56,419 nucleotides of DNA from Oceanicaulis sp. BBD 1991-10 (GCA_001657295.1 LYSW01000029.1:3778-60196); one strand, 5' to 3'; shown: positions 18,147 through 27,311, counted from the stretch's first letter. Notes: a model not told the origin generated them from the letters alone. Made by a program: numbers and translations.

Positions 18147-18898
18147 GCTTGCTGAGCCTGGATCATGTGAGCGTGTCGCTGGGCGCACGCACGGCGCTGG
18201 ACGCCGTCACGCTGACCATCCAGCCCGGCGAGATGGTCGCCCTGGTCGGCCCCAATGGCGCCGGCAAGACCACGCTGATGCGGGCGGCCCTGGGACTGGC
18301 GCCGACCCATGGCGGAATGGTGAAGCTCGGCGGCGACCAGGTCGGATCGCTCAGCCCGGAGGCCCGCGCCCGGCGCGCCGCCTATCTGGCGCAGGAGCGC
18401 GCGGTGGCCTGGTCGCTCACCGGCGGTGATCTCGCCGCGCTGGGCCGTTTCGCCTGGGGCGGCGGGCGCGCCTATGACGAACTGGACCCCGACGGCCGCG
18501 CCGCGGTCGATTTCGCCCTGAAAGCCGCCGACGCCGAGACCCTGAAAGACCGTCCCGTCCATCACTTGTCCGGCGGCGAACAGGCGCGCCTGCATCTCGC
18601 CCGCCTTCTGGCCGCGCCGGCGCCGCTGCTTCTCGCCGACGAACCGGTCGCGGGGCTGGATCCGCGCCACCAGCTCGAGGCGCTCGGCGCCTTGAAGGCG
18701 CAAACCGGGTGCGGCGCGGCCATCCTGGTCTCGCTGCACGACCTGACGCTCGCCGAACGCTTCGCCGACCGGATCGCGGTGTTGCAGGCGGGCCGGCTCG
18801 CCGCGCTTGGGCCGGCGGATTCGGTCCTGGACAGCGCTGTGCTCAAACAGGTTTTCGGCGTCGCCCGGCGCGCGGACGGCGGGTTTGACACGGTCTGA
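18143..18898 (+). CDS. btuD: Cobalamin ABC transporter ATPase BtuD
   Basis: A 251-residue ABC ATPase that powers BtuC. Walker A is GPNGAGKTT (about 33-41), the Q-loop is in YLAQERAVAW, the signature is LSGGEQARLHLARLL (about 140), Walker B is LLLADEPVAGLDP, and the H-loop is in VSLHDLTLAERFADR. Length is typical. It is the last gene of the riboswitch-controlled operon; the following 177 bp hold no clear T-run terminator. Confidence 0.92.
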   Translation: MSLLSLDHVSVSLGARTALDAVTLTIQPGEMVALVGPNGAGKTTLMRAALGLAPTHGGMVKLGGDQVGSLSPEARARRAAYLAQERAVAWSLTGGDLAALGRFAWGGGRAYDELDPDGRAAVDFALKAADAETLKDRPVHHLSGGEQARLHLARLLAAPAPLLLADEPVAGLDPRHQLEALGALKAQTGCGAAILVSLHDLTLAERFADRIAVLQAGRLAALGPADSVLDSAVLKQVFGVARRADGGFDTV

Positions 18899-19075
18899 GC
18901 CTGGACCGCCGTCCCCGACCTGTCACGGCCCGGATGAACCGGCGGACGACAACGCGTCAAACGCCGGTTCGAGCCGGAGCCGAACGATGAGCCCGCGCCA
19001 GGATCGAAGCGCTTTGACTGCCGGCTCGCCCCCTGTTCGAATGTTCAACGCCTTTTGCAGCAGAGACCCGGACGC

Positions 19076-19663
19076 ATGGCGAAATCTAAAGAGACAGCGA
19101 ATGAACTCGACGCGGTCGACCGCTTGTTCGCGGACACAAGCCAGAATTTCTCCGTCATCTCGGCGCTCATGGCGGGCCTGCTGTCCTGGGCGATGTTAGG
19201 CTATCATGGCCGGCTGACCCGCAGGCGGATGGAACGCCTGCAAAACGCGCCGAGCGCGCGGACGCTCAAGGCCAAGCTGGTCAATCTAAACGACCGGCAG
19301 AGCGCGTATTTCCAGGGCCTGGCGTCGGTGAACAAGGAACAGGCCGACGCGGCCTTCCGCTATACCGCCCTTATCAATTTCACCGCGCCGATCACCCTCA
19401 TCGTGATCCTCAATCAGCTCTTTCCAGGCTTCCTGTCCGGCTTTTTCACCGACTTCTTAGGCTTTGACGAGGCCAGCATCACCCTCGCCATCGCGCTCTT
19501 CATCCTCGCGACGGTCGGCCCGCTTTTTCACGCCTATATCAGCGCCAGCGTCGCCAAAGACATCTACCATCTCGCGCTCATCGACGGCGCGCGGCGCGGC
19601 GATCGGTCCCGCGCCGAAGCAGATGGCGGGGAGGATGAGACGGTCGAACCAACCGATCTCTAA
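19076..19663 (+). CDS. Small integral membrane protein, unknown function
   Basis: A 195-residue protein that I do not recognise. The ATG at 19076 is preferred over a TTG at 19055; neither has a strong ribosome binding site. Hydrophobic segments are visible at about 32-48 (ISALMAGLLSWAMLGY), 107-128 (ALINFTAPITLIVILNQLF) and 142-165 (ITLALFILATVGPLF region). Between the first two is a basic amphipathic stretch (RLTRRRMERLQ). The C-terminus is charged and acidic. It lies between the B12 operon and the acetate-symporter operon on the same strand but separated by over 100 bp on each side, so context gives little. Confidence 0.6.
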   Translation: MAKSKETANELDAVDRLFADTSQNFSVISALMAGLLSWAMLGYHGRLTRRRMERLQNAPSARTLKAKLVNLNDRQSAYFQGLASVNKEQADAAFRYTALINFTAPITLIVILNQLFPGFLSGFFTDFLGFDEASITLAIALFILATVGPLFHAYISASVAKDIYHLALIDGARRGDRSRAEADGGEDETVEPTDL

Positions 19664-19703
19664 ATCGGGCCTTCCAGTCCCTTCGACCAATGTCGGGCTA
19701 ACG

Positions 19704-19781
19704 CGCCATAGCGCGCCCTGACACCCTCTAGGCAGCCGGGAGACCGGTCTTTTAAAGCTTAGGGAGGAGCGCGCTATGGCG
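19704..19781 (+). promoter_or_regulatory. 13-bp perfect inverted repeat burying the DUF4212 start codon
   Basis: CGCCATAGCGCGC (19704-19716) is the exact reverse complement of GCGCGCTATGGCG (19769-19781), which contains the ATG at 19776-19778. The ribosome binding site AGGGAGGA (19761-19768) sits in the 52-nt loop directly against the stem. In RNA this hairpin would block initiation of the symporter operon unless opened. It could alternatively be a DNA operator with widely spaced half-sites. Confidence 0.5.
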
Positions 19782-20102
19782 AGTTCTGAATACCATGCCG
19801 GGGACGACGCACAGCCGCAGGCCTCCGGCGACCACGATATCAGCGAAAGCGCATTCAAGGCTTATTGGCGGGAAAACCTCACGCTGATGGGCGTGTTGTT
19901 GTCCATCTGGTTCCTGGTCTCATTCGGCGCGGGCATCCTGTTCCGCGATTTCCTGGATCAATTCTCCATCGGCGGGGCGCCGCTGGGATTCTGGTTCGCT
20001 CAACAAGGCGCGATTTACGTCTTCGTCGCCCTCATCTTCGTCTACTCCGCTTTGATGCACCGCATCGAGCGCAAGTACGACGTGGATGACGACGAAGGCT
20101 AA
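19776..20102 (+). CDS. DUF4212 small subunit of the sodium/solute symporter
   Basis: A 108-residue protein of the DUF4212 family, which is found almost only next to VC_2705-type sodium/solute symporters. Its signature is AYWRENLTLMGVLLSIWFLVSFG, followed by an FRDFLDQF loop, a second membrane segment (FWFAQQGAIYVFVALIFVYSALM) and HRIERKYDVDDDEG. Two transmembrane helices are clear. RBS AGGGAGGA fixes the start. The symporter gene begins 12 bp later, so the pair is one operon and probably one membrane complex. The N-terminal 25 residues are acidic and His-rich. Confidence 0.92.
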   Translation: MASSEYHAGDDAQPQASGDHDISESAFKAYWRENLTLMGVLLSIWFLVSFGAGILFRDFLDQFSIGGAPLGFWFAQQGAIYVFVALIFVYSALMHRIERKYDVDDDEG

Positions 20103-20114
20103 GGGGAGGTCGTC

Positions 20115-22025
20115 ATGTCACCGACACTGTTTTGGACTGCGGCGTTCGTCTTCTCGACCTTCGCCCTTTATATCGGCATCGCCGTGTGGGCCCGGGCGGG
20201 CTCCACCGACGATTTCTACGTCGCCGGGCACGATGTGCATCCGGTCTTCAACGGCATGGCCACGGCGGCCGACTGGATGAGCGCCGCCTCCTTCCTGTCC
20301 ATGGCCGGCATCATCGCCTTTTCCGGCTATGACGGCTCGGTCTATCTGATGGGCTGGACCGGCGGTTATGTGTTGCTGGCGCTTTTGCTGGCGCCGTATC
20401 TGCGCAAATTCGGCAAATTCACCGTGCCCGACTTTGTCGGCGACCGGTATTACAGCCAGGCCGCCCGCATCGTGGCGGTGATCTGCGCGCTGTTCATCTC
20501 CTTCACCTATATCGCCGGGCAGATGCGCGGCGTGGGCATCGCCTTCTCCAACTTCCTGCACGTGCCCATCGAGGTCGGCGTCATCGTCGGTGCGATCATC
20601 GTGCTGTTCTACGCCGTGCTCGGCGGGATGAAGGGGATCACCTACACCCAGGTGGCGCAGTATTGCGTGTTGATCTTCGCATTCATGGTTCCGGCGATCT
20701 TCCTGTCCATCCAGATCACCGGCACGCCGATCCCGCAGCTGGGCTTCATCGGCACCACCGCCGACGGCGTCCCGCTATTGCAGAATCTGGACAACACGCT
20801 GACGGACTTGGGCTTTAGAGCCTATACCGAAGGCTCCAAGCAGATGATCGACGTGTTCGCCATCGCGCTCGCGCTGATGGTCGGCACGGCGGGCCTGCCC
20901 CACGTGATCATCCGCTTCTTCACCGTTCCCAAGGCCTCCGACGCGCGCAAGTCGGCCGGCTGGGCGCTGGTCTTCATCGCGGTGCTGTACACCACGGCGC
21001 CGGCGGTGGCGGTGTTCGCGCGGTCCAACTTCATCGACACGGTCAATGAAAGCACCTGGTCGCAGGAAGCCGCCGCCAACCCGTCCGTGCGCGGCGAGAT
21101 CCCGGAAGGCGGCACGCCGGCCTGGTTCTACAACTGGCGCGACACGGGCCTGCTGAACGCGGAAGACCGCAATGGCGACGGCCGCATCCAGTATCGCGCA
21201 GATCCCGCGACCAACGAGGTCACGCAGCTGGACCGCGACATCTTCGTGCTGGCCAACCCGGAAATCGGCGGCCTGCCGCCCTGGGTGATCGGCCTGGTGG
21301 TCGCCGGCGGCCTGGCCGCGGCGCTATCGACGGCGGCGGGCTTGCTGATGGTGATCAGCTCGGCGGTCTCCCACGATTTGTGCAAGAAGGTGTTGTTCAA
21401 GAATATGAGCGAGACCCAGGAGCTCCTGACCGCGCGGATCGCGGCTGTGGCGGCGGTGTTGATCGCCATCTACGCCGGCATCAATCCGCCAGGCTTCGTG
21501 GCGGCCGTGGTGGCCTTCGCCTTCGGCCTGGCCGCGGCGAGCTTCTTCCCCGCCATCTTCCTGGGCATCTTCTGGAAGCGGATGAATAAGGAAGGCGCGA
21601 TCGCCGGCATGTCCGTCGGGCTGTTGTCGACCGCGGCTTACATCATCCACTTCAAGATCGGCTTCTCCTCCACGGTGATCGGCGTGTGCGCGCTGATCCT
21701 CTCGGTGGCTGCGCTGATCTTGTATTTCGGCCTGCGCAGCGAGGGCGGCAACCGCATTCCGCTCTTCGCCTCGGCGGGTCTGTTCGTGGTGGCGGTCCTG
21801 GGCGTGTTCGGCGTGCTGCCGAGCATTGCGACGGGCACGACCGAGCAGTGGTTCATGGGCATCTCGCCGGAAGGCTTCGGCACGGTGGGCATGATCTTGA
21901 GCTTCACGGTCTCCATCGTGGCCTCGCTGGCGACGCAGGCGCCGCCGAAAGAGGTCCAGGACATGGTCGAGGAGATCCGCATCCCCTCCGCCAAAGCCCA
22001 TGTGAGCCACGGTCCGGCCGAATAG
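20115..22025 (+). CDS. Sodium/solute symporter, acetate-type (VC_2705/ActP-like)
   Basis: A 636-residue SSS-family transporter with 13 or so membrane segments. Visible features: the first helix TLFWTAAFVFSTFALYIGIA, then STDDFYVAGHDVHPVFNGMATAADWMSAASFLSMAG (the sodium-site region), GGYVLLALLLAPYLRKFGKFTVPDFVGDRYY and GLAAALSTAAGLLMVISSAVSHDL, a family hallmark. Compared with E. coli ActP (549 residues), it carries an extra loop at about 300-370 with a calcium-binding-like NAEDRNGDGRIQY sequence, typical of VC_2705 members. Acetate or another short carboxylate is the likely substrate given acs and the CrbSR genes. A terminator follows 25 bp after the stop. Confidence 0.9.
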   Translation: MSPTLFWTAAFVFSTFALYIGIAVWARAGSTDDFYVAGHDVHPVFNGMATAADWMSAASFLSMAGIIAFSGYDGSVYLMGWTGGYVLLALLLAPYLRKFGKFTVPDFVGDRYYSQAARIVAVICALFISFTYIAGQMRGVGIAFSNFLHVPIEVGVIVGAIIVLFYAVLGGMKGITYTQVAQYCVLIFAFMVPAIFLSIQITGTPIPQLGFIGTTADGVPLLQNLDNTLTDLGFRAYTEGSKQMIDVFAIALALMVGTAGLPHVIIRFFTVPKASDARKSAGWALVFIAVLYTTAPAVAVFARSNFIDTVNESTWSQEAAANPSVRGEIPEGGTPAWFYNWRDTGLLNAEDRNGDGRIQYRADPATNEVTQLDRDIFVLANPEIGGLPPWVIGLVVAGGLAAALSTAAGLLMVISSAVSHDLCKKVLFKNMSETQELLTARIAAVAAVLIAIYAGINPPGFVAAVVAFAFGLAAASFFPAIFLGIFWKRMNKEGAIAGMSVGLLSTAAYIIHFKIGFSSTVIGVCALILSVAALILYFGLRSEGGNRIPLFASAGLFVVAVLGVFGVLPSIATGTTEQWFMGISPEGFGTVGMILSFTVSIVASLATQAPPKEVQDMVEEIRIPSAKAHVSHGPAE

Positions 22026-22050
22026 GACCAACGCTCACCTTCAACGGGAG

Positions 22051-22084
22051 GCGGCGGCTGGCGACAGCCGCCGCTTTTCGTTTT
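22051..22084 (+). terminator. Rho-independent terminator after the symporter
   Basis: GCGGCGGCT (22051-22059) and AGCCGCCGC (22066-22074) form a perfect 9-bp stem with loop GGCGAC, followed by TTTTCGTTTTC. It separates the DUF4212-symporter operon from crbS. Confidence 0.88.
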
Positions 22085-22253
22085 CATGGTCGTCCGGCCC
22101 GTCCGGCCGGCCGGGCGCGGCGACAGCGCCCTCGCCCTGCGTCAACCGCCCGCGACCGTCGCCGAGCGCGTCGGGCGCGATCGTTGTCTCCAGCCATCCC
22201 ACAGCGCTTCATCCCCGCGTCGCAAGGCCGCAACACCGCATTTTTGTTATGGG

Positions 22254-22259
22254 TATACT
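22254..22259 (+). promoter_or_regulatory. Possible -10 element of the crbS promoter
   Basis: TATACT matches the consensus at five of six positions and lies 67 bp before the crbS start. No good -35 is seen 17 bp upstream, as expected for an activator-dependent or alternative promoter. Confidence 0.35.
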
Positions 22260-22325
22260 CGGTCCTCAGACAAGAGACGTGACGCGGTCCGCCACAAGGC
22301 CTGCGCGCGGGGAGGAGGATCGCCC

Positions 22326-25300
22326 TTGGGGCTGTCCGTCACACTATTGGTCCTGGTCGCCTGGGTCGCGGTGCTGTTCGCGCTCGCCTTCTGGGGCGAT
22401 GCGCGCGCCAGCCGTCTGGACCGGGCGCCCCAGCGCCGCGCCTGGCTCTATGTCTTCGGGCTGGCGGTCTACTGCACCAGCTGGACTTTTTATGGCGCGG
22501 TCGGCGACGCCGCCCGAAACGGCTGGGATTATCTGCCGATTTATCTGGGCCCCGCGCTGCTCTTCCTGATCGGCTTCGACATCGTGCGCCGTCTGATCGC
22601 GCTGGGCCGGGAGCACAATACCGGTTCGATCGCCGATTTTTTGTCTGCACGCTACGGCAAGTCCGCCGCCGTGGGCGCGCTGGCGGCGGGCGGGCTCCTG
22701 CTCGCGGTCATTCCCTATATCGCCCTGCAGCTTAAAAGCGCGGCCTCGAGCCTGGCGCTGGTCTCCGGCGGCGAGCCTTTAGGACTGAGCTGGAGCATTC
22801 CGGCCGCCCTCGCCTTCGCCGCCTTCGCCATTCTCTTCGGTCAGCGCAAAGCCGACGCCGCGGCGGGCAATCGCGGCCTTGTGCTGGCGGTGGCGGCGGA
22901 AAGCGCGATCAAGCTGATCGCCATGGTGGCCGTCGGCGTCTTCGCCGTCATGGTCTGGCGCGCGACGCCGGCGGCGGTGCGCCAGGAGGTGCTGGACGTC
23001 ACGCCGCTCTTGGACGGCGGTTTTGATTTCCGCTTCCTGGTCCTGACCGTGCTCGCCGGCTTCGCGGCCCTGACCCTGCCGCGCCAGTTTCACATGATGG
23101 TGGTTGAAGCCCGGTCGCCCGGAGACACCCGCCTGTCGCGATGGGCCTTCCCCGGCTATCTCGCCCTGGTCGCGCTCGTCGCCCCGCCTGTCGCGCTGGC
23201 GGGCAAGGGCGTGTTGGACGGGTCTGATCCCGACGCCTATCTGCTGGCTCTGCCCATGGCGATGGGCGCGGAATGGCTGACCCTGTTGGCCTTCATCGGC
23301 GGGTTTTCCGCCGCCGCGGGCATGGTCACGGTGGCCGCGCTGGCCATGTCGACCATGCTGGTCAACGACCTCGCCGCGCCGCTTTTATTGCGCGCCCGCA
23401 TCGGCGCCGCGCGCGGCTTCGCCTCGCAATTGCTGCTCTGGCGCCGCCTGGCGGTGATCGGCCTGGTGGGCGCCGCGCTATTGTTCCAGCTGGGCATGGA
23501 TAGCGGTTTGGCGCTGGCCGGGATCGGGCTGGCGGCCTTCGCAGGCGCCGCTCAACTCGCGCCGGCGCTATTATTCGGACTGTATTGGCGGCGCGCCAAC
23601 CGCGCCGGCGCCGTCGCCGGCATGGGCAGCGGTCTGGCCTTATGGCTGGTGCTGATCTTGATCCCGACCTATGCCGGCGTCGCGCCGCCTGCGCCCGAAG
23701 GCGTTGATCCCTTCGCATTCGCCAGTGCGCTCTGCCTGATCGTCAATGCGATCGTTTTCGTCATGGCGGTGGCGTTCTCCTCCACCGGCTTTCTCGACCA
23801 GATGCAGGCGGACGCCTTCACCGGCCATGGCGGCGGACACGGCCAGGCGGCGGACGGCGCGCGGGTGGCGGATCTGGAATCCGTGCTCACCCGGGTGTTG
23901 GGCGCGGAGGAGGCCGCCATCGCCATGGTGGAGCTGTCGGCGACCGTCGGCCGTGCCTTGAAGCCCGGCGACATTCCGACCCCGGCGATCAACAGCCTGG
24001 CCGAGGCGCGCCTGGCCCGGGCGCTGGGATCGGCGTCCGCGCGCATCCTGATGACCCGGGTGCTGACCGGCGCACGGGTGAGCCCGGGCGATGTGGTCGC
24101 GCTGATCGACGAGACGGCTGAAAAACTGCGCTCCAGCCATGATCGACTGGAGGAATCCGAGCGCTCTATCCGCTTTTACACCGACAATCTGCCCGCGCTC
24201 TTAAGCTATGCGGACCGGGACTATCGGCTGCGTTTCGCCAACAAGGGGTATCTGGACTTTTTCGGCCTGGACGACAGCGCCATCGGCCAGCCCATGTCGG
24301 CCTATATGTCCGATGACGAGTATGAGCTGCGCCGGCCGCATATGGAGGCCGCGATCAATGGCGACCGCCAGGTTTTCGACATCTCCCGGCGCAATGGCGG
24401 CGGCCGGCGGCGCTCCTGGCAGGTGGTCTATCAGCCGCGGATCGAGGGCGGGCAGGTTGTCGGCTTCTTCGGCGTCTATCAGGACAACACCGCAAGACGC
24501 GAAGCCGAAGAGGGCCTAAAGCGCGCGTACGACACGCTGGAGACCCGGGTGGAGGAGCGCACCGCAGCGCTGCAGATCGAAAGCGAGGCGCGCCTGGCGC
24601 TGGCGAAAGATCTGGAGAAGGCCCGCCAGCAGGCGGAAGCCGCCACACAATCCAAGACCCGCTTCCTGGCCGCGGCCAGCCATGACCTCCTTCAGCCCTT
24701 GTCGGCGGCGCGATTATTCGCCGGGGCGCTGGAGGAAGAACTCAAGGACGGCCCGGACGGCGAGGTGATGCTGGCCAAGCGCATCGAGCGCTCCATCGAC
24801 CATGCCGACCGGCTGCTGCGCGCGCTGCTGGACATTTCACGCCTGGACGCCGGCGGCGTCACGCCGCGTCCGACCATCTTCTCCCTGGGCGAATTGATGG
24901 AGGAGACGGCCGCGCAATTCGCCGCCAAGGCCGAAGCGAAGGGGCTCAAGCTCACGATCGCGCCGTCACGCCTGGCGGTGTTTTCCGATCGCGGGCTGAT
25001 GACCAGCGTGTTGCAGAATCTGATCTCCAACGCGGTGCGCTACACGCAAAGCGGGACGGTTCTGGTCGGCGCCCGGCGCGCGGGCGATCAGGTGCGTTTG
25101 CAGGTGCTCGACACCGGGCCCGGCGTGCCGGAAGACCGGCGCGAGAGCATTTTCAAGGAGTTTGAACGCGGCGCCATGGCCGATGAAACCGATCGCGGCC
25201 TCGGCCTGGGGCTGGCGGTGGTCGAGCGCATCTGCGCGACGCTGGGCCACAGGCTGCGCCTGCATTCGGAAACCGGGCGCGGCTCCACGTTCGAAGTGAC

Positions 25301-25736
25301 GCTGCCGCGCGCCGCCTCCCGCCCCGGGGCCCGCAAGACCAAGCGCCGGCGCACCGCCTCGCTGGAAGGGCTGAAAGTGCTCTGTCTTGAAGACGAGGCG
25401 CCCGTGCTGGACGCCACCGTGGCGCTGTTGAGCCGCTGGGGCTGCGACGCCCGCGGCGCGCGCGACGGCGCCGGCGCGAAGGCCGCCTTCAACGGCACGG
25501 TCCCCGACGTCGTCCTGCTCGACTTCCAGCTCCAGGAAGGCGAGACCGGCCCGGCCGTCTACCAGGATCTCTGCGAACGCTGGGGCGCGAACCCGCCCGG
25601 CGTGCTGATCACCGCAGAGCGCGGCCGCCACGCCCAGGCCGCCGCCAATGAAGCCGGCCTCGACCTCATCCAGAAGCCCGCCCCGCCCGCCGTGCTTCGC
25701 ACCACGCTGGCGAGCCTGAAACGACGAGGGGCGTGA
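22326..25736 (+). CDS. crbS: CrbS-type hybrid sensor kinase with sodium/solute symporter domain
   Basis: A 1136-residue protein, close to the 1131 residues of Vibrio CrbS. The TTG start at 22326 is chosen because GGGGAGGAGGAT lies directly before it and the first helix (LSVTLLVLVAWVAVLFALAF) then starts at residue 2. Order: an SLC5-like membrane domain (about 1-500), a STAC-type linker (about 520-615), a PAS domain (SIRFYTDNLPALLSYADRDY onward), a coiled coil (ETRVEERTAAL), HisKA with phospho-acceptor H786 (AAASHDLLQPLSAARL), an HATPase (NLISNAVRYT, DTGPGVPEDRRESIF, GLGLGLAVVE) and a receiver with D1066 (VVLLDFQLQ). It is presumed to sense acetate or its flux and signal to the LuxR-type regulator at 8845-9498. 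Confidence 0.92.
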   Translation: MGLSVTLLVLVAWVAVLFALAFWGDARASRLDRAPQRRAWLYVFGLAVYCTSWTFYGAVGDAARNGWDYLPIYLGPALLFLIGFDIVRRLIALGREHNTGSIADFLSARYGKSAAVGALAAGGLLLAVIPYIALQLKSAASSLALVSGGEPLGLSWSIPAALAFAAFAILFGQRKADAAAGNRGLVLAVAAESAIKLIAMVAVGVFAVMVWRATPAAVRQEVLDVTPLLDGGFDFRFLVLTVLAGFAALTLPRQFHMMVVEARSPGDTRLSRWAFPGYLALVALVAPPVALAGKGVLDGSDPDAYLLALPMAMGAEWLTLLAFIGGFSAAAGMVTVAALAMSTMLVNDLAAPLLLRARIGAARGFASQLLLWRRLAVIGLVGAALLFQLGMDSGLALAGIGLAAFAGAAQLAPALLFGLYWRRANRAGAVAGMGSGLALWLVLILIPTYAGVAPPAPEGVDPFAFASALCLIVNAIVFVMAVAFSSTGFLDQMQADAFTGHGGGHGQAADGARVADLESVLTRVLGAEEAAIAMVELSATVGRALKPGDIPTPAINSLAEARLARALGSASARILMTRVLTGARVSPGDVVALIDETAEKLRSSHDRLEESERSIRFYTDNLPALLSYADRDYRLRFANKGYLDFFGLDDSAIGQPMSAYMSDDEYELRRPHMEAAINGDRQVFDISRRNGGGRRRSWQVVYQPRIEGGQVVGFFGVYQDNTARREAEEGLKRAYDTLETRVEERTAALQIESEARLALAKDLEKARQQAEAATQSKTRFLAAASHDLLQPLSAARLFAGALEEELKDGPDGEVMLAKRIERSIDHADRLLRALLDISRLDAGGVTPRPTIFSLGELMEETAAQFAAKAEAKGLKLTIAPSRLAVFSDRGLMTSVLQNLISNAVRYTQSGTVLVGARRAGDQVRLQVLDTGPGVPEDRRESIFKEFERGAMADETDRGLGLGLAVVERICATLGHRLRLHSETGRGSTFEVTLPRAASRPGARKTKRRRTASLEGLKVLCLEDEAPVLDATVALLSRWGCDARGARDGAGAKAAFNGTVPDVVLLDFQLQEGETGPAVYQDLCERWGANPPGVLITAERGRHAQAAANEAGLDLIQKPAPPAVLRTTLASLKRRGA

Positions 25737-25957
25737 GCCTTCGCCGCCCCCCCGGGGTTGTCCGGGAAGCCATGGCGCGGTCCCGGCTCGCCGCCCGGCA
25801 TGGATCGCCCGGATGCCCCGGGCCATGACGATGAAGCGAACCGCTCCGCCTTCAAGGCGACAGACCCGGATTTGCGCGCCATGACGCCGGCGGGCGCGGG
25901 AACGCCGTGCCCTGCTTGCGCAGGCGGACATTCCTCAAGCCGCAACCGAGGCGGCGT

Positions 25958-27301
25958 CTAGACCGAGACTGAGTGCTTGACCTCGGCGACCGCCAGATAG
26001 CCGTCAAACGCCGCGGCGAGCAGGCGCGCCAGGGGTTTGAACCGCGGATCGACGATCAGCCAGGGGCCGTCGCGATGAACGATGCCCGCCGCGCGCAGCT
26101 CGCGCACATCGATCTGCGGGACCGGCAAGCCGTGCGCCGCCGCGATGGCGGCCGGATTGACCTTCAGATCGGTCATGATCCGCTCGATGATCGCGCGCCG
26201 CATCTTGTCCTCAGCGTCGACCGCGACGCCGCGATGGACCGGCAGGCGCCCGTCGGCGACCGCCTGACCATAGGCGCGCACATCGGCGATATTCTGGACA
26301 TAGCCCGACGGGTTTTCTCCGATGGCCGAGGCGCCCAGGCCGATCATCGTTTGCGCCTTGTCCGTCGTGTAGCCCTGGAAATTCCGGCGCAGCACCCCCG
26401 CCTCAAGCGCCTTCGTCATCGGATCGTCTGGGCGGGCGTAATGATCAATGCCGATCACGGCGTAGCCGGAGCCCGCCAGCGCCTCCTCCATGGCGTCATG
26501 CTGCGCGATGCGCTCGGCGGGGCCGGGCAGATCCGCGTCTTTGATCAAGCGCTGATGGGCCATCATGTGCGGCACGTGGGCGTAGCCGAACACCGCCAGG
26601 CGGCTGGGCTCCAGCGCGGCGGCCGCTTGCGCGCTGACGCGCGCGCTTTCCACCGTCTGCTTGGGCAGACCGTAAAGCAGATCGGCGTTGATCTTCGACA
26701 CGCCCGCCTGGCGCAGGCGATTGAAGGCGGCTTCCACCAGCTCGTAGGGCTGGGTGCGGTTGATCGCGGCCTGAACCGCCGGATCAAAGCTCTGCACCCC
26801 GGTGCTCGCCCGGGTGAAGCCGTTGCGCGCCAGGGCCGCCGCGTCCTCGCGGGTGAAATGGCGCGGATCGATCTCCATGGTGATTTCCGCATCGTCTGCG
26901 CAATCAAACCGGCTGCGGATCGCGTCCATCACCCGGTCGATCTGGGACGGGCTTAAGATCGCCGGCGTGCCGCCGCCGAAGGCCAGATGGGACACGGTCA
27001 ATCGGGCCGGCAGGCGATCGGCGACCTGGGCCAGCTCGGCCAGCAGGATTTCCAGATAGGCCGCCACCGGCTCGTCGCGCGTCGTCGCCCGTGTATTGCA
27101 GCCGCAATACCAGCACAGGCTCTTGCAATAGGGCACGTGGAGATAAAGCGAGACCGGCGCGGCCGGATTGAGCCGTTCGAGCCAGCGGCCATAGGTCTCG
27201 GCGTCCACCCCGGCGTGAAAATGCGGCGCGGTCGGATAGCTGGTGTAGCGCGGGCTGCGCCGCGCCGCGAACGCCAGGAGGGTGTCCAGTCGAGAAGTCA
27301 T
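25958..27301 (-). CDS. hemN: Oxygen-independent coproporphyrinogen III dehydrogenase
   Basis: A 447-residue radical-SAM enzyme that converts coproporphyrinogen III to protoporphyrinogen IX without oxygen in haem synthesis. The cluster motif is C59-x3-C63-x2-C66 (CKSLCWYCGC), preceded by the N-terminal trip-wire region RSPRYTSYPTAPHF. FGGGTPAILSPSQI, EIDPRHFT and the substrate/second-SAM residues in GVQSFDPAVQ are present, as is the HemN C-terminal domain (MRRAIIERIMTDLKVN). These features separate it from HemW. The gene stands alone; two possible operator-like sites lie within 45 bp upstream. Confidence 0.95.
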   Translation of the reverse strand: MTSRLDTLLAFAARRSPRYTSYPTAPHFHAGVDAETYGRWLERLNPAAPVSLYLHVPYCKSLCWYCGCNTRATTRDEPVAAYLEILLAELAQVADRLPARLTVSHLAFGGGTPAILSPSQIDRVMDAIRSRFDCADDAEITMEIDPRHFTREDAAALARNGFTRASTGVQSFDPAVQAAINRTQPYELVEAAFNRLRQAGVSKINADLLYGLPKQTVESARVSAQAAAALEPSRLAVFGYAHVPHMMAHQRLIKDADLPGPAERIAQHDAMEEALAGSGYAVIGIDHYARPDDPMTKALEAGVLRRNFQGYTTDKAQTMIGLGASAIGENPSGYVQNIADVRAYGQAVADGRLPVHRGVAVDAEDKMRRAIIERIMTDLKVNPAAIAAAHGLPVPQIDVRELRAAGIVHRDGPWLIVDPRFKPLARLLAAAFDGYLAVAEVKHSVSV

Positions 27302-27311
27302 GCGGCCTATT

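Larger units (their letters stand above)
22026..22325 (+). other. Gene-free spacer (300 bp) before crbS
   Basis: The symporter terminator occupies 22051-22084, and a possible crbS promoter -10 element lies at 22254. An open frame runs through the region in the crbS frame from 22086, but it is Arg/Pro/Ala-rich, has no membrane or domain features and no ribosome binding site, so I treat it as untranslated leader. Confidence 0.6.

Noticed and set aside
20490-22025. Calcium-binding EF-hand in the symporter loop as a separate regulatory domain
   Set aside because: The NAEDRNGDGRIQY segment resembles an EF-hand loop, but it is a single short loop seen in this transporter subfamily and does not by itself support calcium control.
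22086-22325. N-terminal 80-residue extension of the CrbS-type kinase
   Set aside because: The extension is Arg/Pro-rich with no homology, while a TTG with a near-perfect ribosome binding site starts the protein exactly at its first membrane helix and gives the family length.
25737-25957. Possible small gene between crbS and hemN
   Set aside because: A 67-codon frame exists, but it has no ribosome binding site or recognisable features and lies between converging gene ends. I see only GC-rich spacer without a clear terminator.
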